Positions 58,609 to 64,000 of a stretch of 64,000 bases of DNA are shown piece by piece. The position numbers and the translations under genes are program-made. The stretch is from Macquaria australasica. Lineage: Eukaryota; Chordata; Actinopteri; Centrarchiformes; Percichthyidae. The stretch spans positions 2,640,001 through 2,704,000 of the forward strand of contig SEMN01000007.1 of NCBI GenBank assembly GCA_005408345.1. Reading direction: 5' to 3'. The notes beneath the pieces were generated by a model. That model was given only the letters and a program-made list of their open reading frames with translations, searched no databases and was not told the origin of the DNA. Each line of letters begins with the position of its first letter. The first letter of the stretch is position 1.

Positions 58609-61600
58609 CTATGGGAAGTGATGCAGTGCTCAGCAGCCATGGATGTCCTCTTCCTCATGGATGGTTCTTACAGCATGGGGAAGGGCAGCTTTGAGCGGTC
58701 CAAACACTACGCGATCAAGCTCTGTCAAGCACTAGACATTGGACCAGACAAGGTTTGTTTTCCCTCTGTTCTTTCCTCTTCTCTTTCTCTCACGTCAGTC
58801 ATCATTCATGTTATTCTACCCTTGTCCAGGTGCGAGTCGGCTTGATTCAGTTTGGTTCCACTCCTCGGCTGGAGTTCGCCCTGGACTCGTACACCACCAA
58901 ACAAGAGCTGAAGAAGCACATGAAGAAGATTTCTTACAGGTGTGTTTCTCCTCTCATCTCACCCTCAGACAAATTATGTTTTGGGATGCAAACATGCAAC
59001 CAAACACTGTTTTTTTTATACTGCTGCAGCAATATGACTGAAAAAATTCTGATCATGAATGTATAAGATAATACAGAAGCGCATATGTAGTTCATAAATT
59101 CAAATTAAGCTCTGACAATTATTGAACAAATTAAACAAGCTGAGTTCATGAAAGACACACCTGAGAAACTTCCATTCAGTTAACGAAGGCTGTGAGAAAT
59201 AGTTGAAAGCTTAAAAAAACTAGAAAGTGAACCTTGAGAGAATATTTTATTACAGATATGTGTTCCCAAGGTCAAGAGTGAAGAGAGCTCCTGCAGTCTA
59301 GACAGTTCATCTTTGACATCCGTAATGAAACTTATGTAATTTTGGAAATGTTTCTGAATTGAATGAGTTGGCAATAATGTCAAAAGAGGAAGTTAACAAA
59401 ATTGACAAAGATTTATTTATATGTTTGAAAAGTTACATGATCTGGACTGGATTTATTTCAAACTCATGCTGAAAGCAAAACACACACATTCGGACACATT
59501 CAGAGGTAATACAAATGCTCCCTGGAAAGGAAATCAAATTAATTTCAGATTAGACCACAGGTGGTCACTGGATATTGGGTAAGCGCATAAGCCGAGAAAG
59601 CGGAAGGTAATTTGGCCAGGTGTGTGTGTGCGTGCACGTGTGGTGTTGACAGTTTGGAGGTAACATTTTGGCTTGCCATCTGGTTTGAAATGGCTACCCA
59701 TGTTTTGAACATATTAGCTGTCACATCGCCTAAAATCAAACTAGTACCTCAGAGAGTTCAGGTGTAGCAATACACTGTAGGTGTATGTGTATTCATGCAT
59801 TATTGGTAATGCACTGTTTTTAATTAAACTGGTGTAGTTTCCGTTCAAAACTGTTCTTTATCCTACTGCTCTACTTTGTAATATGCATCTCTTCTTCTGA
59901 CCAATCATATGAGCAAGAATGTGAATACAACAAACAGCACTGCAGAAGATCCAATTGTCGAAGTAGTTGTCTGTGATAAACTTGCTTTTTCAAGGATTTA
60001 GTGTGTAAGCTTTTAGAAAAAGATGGCTACACAAACAAAGTATTGTAAGAGCAAGTCTTAAATAAACAACAGCTGCAAAAGCTAATCATCAAATAGAGTC
60101 TTTATCCCTCATTGTTGTTTAAATTTGCCTACTACACTTAAAACACGTATTCACCAGGGTCTAAAATGTGAGTAGTATGTGTCATGTAAGATATACTGTG
60201 TTGTAGAATATAAAAGAGAAAAATCTGAATGTTAAGAAACCAACACATTGAGTTGTTCACATAAATCTGCGCAAGAGAGCAAAGATCTTAAAATCAAGCG
60301 TGAAGGCCTTTGTGGTTGTCGCTGTGTTGTCTCATAGTTTCAGCGTTCCAAGCAGACAGAGCATTTTTGTCATGGTAGAAAAAAGTGGGAAAGATAATAT
60401 GGTGGCACCCGTCGCTACCTTCATGTCAATGACTTTGTTTCAGCAGTTCTTTCTCCCAACAATCACGAGGCACTGTGAATCTGTTTCTTTGTGTCTAGTG
60501 GGAAGACTGAAAGCGGCTCCTGCTCTGCTTGACATTTATGTCTTTTTAAACAAACATAATAGGTTTTAAATGGGTTTCTTGAGCCCTGGGGTGATGAAAC
60601 TTAGCCAGCAGTCAGACAATTCCATTTTCAGTCCAAGAACTAAAAGAGGAATCCAACCAAAATTGATCTGTGGTTTACTTTGGCAGTGATATGCAATACA
60701 TTATTGACTCTGCTGGCTTCTGTAGGACAGTACATATTCTCTAATTGTTCTGTTTCAGTATTGTTCTAACAATAACGTGAAAAGTTCTTTTAGTTCTCAA
60801 CATTATTCTAAACTCTGAACTCCCAGGGGAGGCGGCACCCAGACGGGCCTGGCTCTAAAGTACGTGCTGAGGAAGGGTTTCCCAGGCGGGCGTAACTCCA
60901 CCACTGCGACCCAGATCGCCATCCTCTTATCAGATGGGAGGTCTCAGGGCAACGCGGTGCAGGCGGCTGCACAGCTCAAAGAGACAGGCGTGGTCTTGTT
61001 CGCTGTGGGCCTTCGCTACCCCAGGTAACACATTAAACTACTTCCTTTTGTTTGCAATGCAGTCTCTAGAAAAAAAGGTCACAGTTTTTTGGTTTTCCAG
61101 GTGGGAGGAGCTACATGCTTTGGCCAGCGAGCCGATGGAGAGCCACGTCTTCTTTGCCGAGCATTTCTACGATGCTGTAAATGGCCTGTACACCACGCTG
61201 ACCGCCTTCTCTGTCTGCAATGCTACACCTGCAGGTGGGACTTCACTGGAGTGCTACACATGCTTATTATATTAGTTTGGCTTCACTGATTAGAAATAGT
61301 TAATTATGCACTAGAGGAACATACATTCTTTTTTGTGTGAAAATTAGGAAATGTTCTTCTGTTGTGTTGCTCTAACTCCTTCCACTTCTTGTCCCCACCT
61401 GACTTCCTTCATATCCCCACTTGCACTCTTAACACCTCTCCCTCCCCAATCCTCCTGTCCTGTTCCCCAGGCTGTCAGGTGGAGTTGTTTCCCTGTGAGA
61501 GGAAAACACTGGAGACAGTGAAAGAGCTGCAGGGGAATTTCATGTGCTGGAAAGGCTCCAAGGGGTATTCCCCGTACACATCTCTCTGTCCATACTACAG

Positions 61601-64000
61601 GCAAGTGTACAGTCAAAAATACAGTCTTTGTGAGAAGATGAATTTCTGCACTTTTACAAGAGACAGCTCATCCCCTTATTCACTGAAACTGCTACAACTT
61701 GTGTAAATCAGCACGAGATGTTTGCTAACTTTGGAAAAGAATTTAAAATGTAGTTGGTTTGTTTTTCAGTTGAGTTCAGTTGGGTTTGGTCAGGTATGAT
61801 GGACCCACCGCAGTGTCTGGCAGGTACTGAAGAGGCCACAGAAACAGGTTTATGATAAAGAAGGAGGCTGGTGTCATTCTGGGCCAGACTTTGGGAGGGG
61901 GGAAATATGTGACTCTTGTCTTTCATTGCTCAGTGAACCACAAGGCTATGGTTGTTCAGCAGGGCAACTCCCATGTGTTAATGTGCTGTGTCAGTGAGAG
62001 GGTATTAATAAAAACAAGCAAATGTAATTGTGTCAGACCCTCCCGGGGCAAATTAAAATGGCCTTTGACAAAATGAATTTCAAAGCGCACTGAAACTTCA
62101 CCACAGACAAGCAAGTAGAGCTCACTGTCCACAGAACCATCGCAACATTTCATTTGATCTTCCAAAGTGTTCCTTATTTCTCATAAATGCACTAAACTGC
62201 CAAGCAATTTTTTTTCACAAAAGCTAAAATTAAGCAACAAGTGAATTTCGTGTGTGTTGCAGGTACAACAAGGTGTACAAGAGACACCAGACAGTCTGCC
62301 ATCGGACTATCTGTCCAGGTAACAACACTGTTCTGTCTCTTTCTTTCTCTTTGTAGATGATGTGTTTGTGTATGTGCTCGTTCATATACATTTATGCAGC
62401 CTACTTCCTGCCGTTCTGTCTGTCTCCGCTGTACTGTAGACCCCTGTGACTCTCAGCCCTGTCTGAATGGTGGAACATGTGTATCAGAAGGTCCAGAGGG
62501 TTACCGCTGCGTATGTCCACCTGGCTATGGAGGAGACCCACACTGTGGTCTGTACACTGTCTTTACACTCACTGAGATATTAGCATTGCTTAGGTGATGT
62601 CTCATCTTAACACTTTAATGCAGTGAAGGAACTAACTTGACCCTCCATGCCTCCTCAGCTCCTGCGTTATCACTGGACTGCTCTGTAGACTTGCTGTTCC
62701 TGGTGGAGGGCTCTGCCACGCTCACCTTGGAAGGCTTCCTCCGCCACAAGTCCTTCTTAAAGCGCTTCCTGCAGACTGTGATCGGGTCTGACAGCCCCAG
62801 TAAGGTCGGCCTGGCGGTGTTTGGCGGAGAGGCACGAGTCGAGGCCCAGGTGGGCAAGTTCAAAGGGGACCAGAGGGGTCTGCTTAAGGCTTTGGAGGCA
62901 CTTCAACCAATCGGTGGCGAGACCCATACAGGCCAGGCACTCCGCTATGTCACACGCCACGGCTTCGTGAGCGCGCCAGTCTTTGCTGACGTCACGGACG
63001 ATCTGCCCCGCGTGGTGGTGCTGCTCACTGCCACTCCTGCCGCTGACGAGGTGGTAGAGCCCTCAAAATATGCACGAGACAGAGAGATCTTCCTGATAGG
63101 GGTGGGACCAGACTACTTAAAGGGACAGCTGAATAATATCACAGGAAATCCCCAGAGGACTATCACCTATGCATCACCTGAGTTCAGTGCCAAGATCCCT
63201 GAACTCAAGGCTAAGATCTGCAGTGTGGATAACCAAGGTACTGAATGACCAACATAGTACTCATACTTAAAGCCTCTACTTAGGCCCTATGGAATTTAAA
63301 TTCAGTGTTGGTTACCAAAACACATTGTGTGCATCCTTGAGGTCTAACAAACGTGTTTAATACATTTCCTTCCTCATAAAACATTTGCAAAGTCGATTTT
63401 TTTTACAAGTTTGAATCCAGAATTGTTTACATCCATGTTTACTAGCAAGCAGTCTTCTTCTTCACTGCCTTTGCTGGTGCATTTCTGCGTATCTTGGTGC
63501 ATTACCGCCACCTTCAGGTCAGTGGAATAGTGTGAAACCATTGCACACGTGCAAAACGGGGACCCACTCATAAAAAAACTGCTCCATAGCGCTACTAGAG
63601 GTCATAAACTGCACAGGGGACATTCAGTGCATATTATAGTACATATATTTTCAACATTTGCAAATAAATACTTACTGTATATATATATATATAATCTTTA
63701 AAATCTCCCTTTTTCTGACTGACATGTAGATTAATAAGACATTTTACAACATAATTCTTTGTCTTCTTTGTTTTTCAGGTTGTCTGGGCCAAGCAGTAGA
63801 CCTGGTGTTTGCCCTGGATGCCTCAGGTGGCGTCGGCCGTGATAACTTTTCCACCCTGCGCGACTTTGTGCGCAGCCTCACCGTCCAGTTCGACATCAAC
63901 CGCGATGTGGCCCAAGTGGCACTTGTGACCTACAGTCGGAGAGCCACCACCGTCTTCAACCTGGACACCCACGAGACCGGTTCTGCCATGCTCAAGGCCG
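53955..64000 (+). CDS. vwa2: von Willebrand factor A domain-containing protein 2 (AMACO), 5' part, runs off the window
   Basis: Coding exons: 53955-54006, 57615-57689, 58619-58752, 58830-58939, 60827-61024, 61101-61234, 61471-61600, 62263-62318, 62440-62547, 62659-63237 and 63779 to the window end. They give 1798 nt and about 599 residues in one frame. Order: signal peptide (residues 1 to about 18, hydrophobic LLFTLLLL), short linker, first VWA domain (about 45-225), Cys-rich linker, EGF-like domain (about 297-332), second VWA (about 340-520) and start of the third VWA. Family signatures include [15 protein letters not shown] and [17 protein letters not shown] proteins carry three VWA and two EGF domains; the third VWA remainder and second EGF lie beyond 64000. 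The mature protein is secreted to basement membranes, where it associates with the Fraser complex (family knowledge). A 5' UTR acceptor (ccag, 53941-53944) lies 10 nt before the ATG, so at least one non-coding exon lies upstream and was not found. Intron 7 has a GC donor. Confidence 0.95.
54178..54400 (+). mobile_element. Second copy of the 879-1290 repeat family (partial), in vwa2 intron 1
   Basis: Begins TTAAAGAAATCGTTCAACAT and continues through TTAGCTTAGCATAAAGACTG, AAACAGGGGGAAACAGCTAG and CCTGGCTCTGTCC, the same core as at 930-1010. The right inverted end was not found within the expected distance, so the end coordinate is approximate. Confidence 0.65.
56012..56150 (+). mobile_element. 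Fragment of the same hAT-type MITE in vwa2 intron 1
   Basis: TTAGGGCTGTAACAATTAGT, TGATTAATCAATCGGATGAT and CGATGAATCATTTAAG match the terminal and subterminal part of the family at 30041-30352. The rest of the element is missing or unrecognisable, so the right boundary is approximate. Confidence 0.55.
58552..58606. repeat. vwa2: (GT)n microsatellite next to the vwa2 exon 3 acceptor
   Basis: About 27 GT/GC dinucleotides with a GCGCGCGC interruption. The tract ends only 12 bases before the AG of the exon 3 acceptor (58617-58618) and replaces the usual polypyrimidine tract. Confidence 0.95.
58619..61234 (+). other. vwa2: vwa2 exons 3-6: first VWA domain
   Basis: The domain starts at [17 protein letters not shown]. 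The three metal-site motifs are all visible: DGSYS (DxSxS), the Thr in GGGTQTG, and the Asp in ILLSDGRS. This VWA is therefore predicted to bind divalent metal. It is split over four exons with introns of 77, 1887 and 76 bp. Confidence 0.92.
61471..62318 (+). other. vwa2: vwa2 exons 7-8: Cys-rich linker between first VWA and EGF
   Basis: Exon 7 encodes a segment with Cys in [12 protein letters not shown] and SLCPYY; exon 8 encodes VCHRTICP. Human AMACO has the same Cys-rich spacer with matching spacing, so these are real exons rather than chance ORF. The junction codes for an Arg split 2/1 across a GC-AG intron. Confidence 0.88.
62440..62547 (+). other. vwa2: vwa2 exon 9: EGF-like domain 1
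   Basis: One exon with six Cys in EGF order: [13 protein letters not shown], then GYRCVC, GYGG and HC. It lacks an obvious D-x-D/N calcium-binding start (it begins DPCDSQ), so calcium binding is uncertain. Both borders are phase 1, the common arrangement for movable extracellular modules. Confidence 0.93.
62659..63237 (+). other. vwa2: vwa2 exon 10: second VWA domain in a single exon
   Basis: A 579-nt exon (193 codons) encodes the whole domain from [14 protein letters not shown] to [10 protein letters not shown]. The metal site is degenerate: the first motif reads EGSAT instead of DxSxS, and the position of the later Asp reads LLTATPA. The Thr motif (GGETHTG) is retained. Metal-dependent ligand binding is therefore unlikely. 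The last Cys (KICSVD) and the first (DCSVD) probably form the closing disulphide. Confidence 0.93.
63779..64000 (+). other. vwa2: vwa2 exon 11 (partial): start of third VWA domain
   Basis: After the acceptor at 63777-63778 the frame continues [20 protein letters not shown] and remains open to the last base. The DxSxS motif reads DASGG, so the second Ser is a Gly. The exon is cut by the window end and its 3' border is unknown. Confidence 0.92.

Noticed and set aside
58739..59066. ORFs extending past vwa2 exon 4
   Set aside because: They run through the donor at 58940 into intron 4; only 58830-58939 is coding.

Overview
This 64 kb window is nuclear DNA of a teleost fish, most likely a percomorph. 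The evidence is intron-exon genes with GT-AG introns, mostly AT-rich intergenic DNA, many CA/GT microsatellites, and several dispersed repeats typical of spiny-rayed fish genomes. The gene order ccdc186 (minus), tdrd1 (plus), vwa2 (plus) matches the conserved vertebrate block that sits on human 10q25.3. All exons below were assembled by hand from splice sites, reading frame and family resemblance. No alignment or database search was run.

Layout. Bases 1-7220 hold no recognisable gene, only repeats, a (CA)n microsatellite and short hairpins. Bases 7221-36600 are ccdc186 on the minus strand: a 5' UTR exon near 36.5 kb, 15 coding exons from 34728 down to 10168, and a possible 3' UTR of up to about 2.9 kb. 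Bases 36600-38430 are the divergent ccdc186/tdrd1 intergenic region, which contains two oppositely oriented LINE 3' ends. Bases 38437-49184 are tdrd1 on the plus strand, 25 coding exons and 1182 residues, with a MYND finger and four extended Tudor modules. Bases 50041-53950 are intergenic, with one unexplained 80-codon ORF. From 53955 to the window end lies vwa2 on the plus strand: 11 coding exons covering the signal peptide, the first VWA domain, a Cys-rich linker, an EGF domain, the second VWA domain and the start of the third. The gene runs off the window.

The three genes do not form a functional pathway. CCDC186 is a coiled-coil trans-Golgi protein of dense-core vesicle maturation. TDRD1 is a germline piRNA-pathway scaffold that binds dimethylarginine on Piwi proteins. 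VWA2 (AMACO) is a secreted basement-membrane protein. They are linked only by old synteny.

I found no new defence system, CRISPR array, virus or RNA gene. The observations most worth checking are the tandem four-exon Tudor cassette in tdrd1 with one altered ligand-binding motif, two GC-AG introns, a (GT)n tract against the vwa2 exon 3 acceptor, upstream ORFs in ccdc186 and tdrd1, a perfect 15-bp intronic hairpin, nested foldback elements, and the orphan ORF at 50480-50722.
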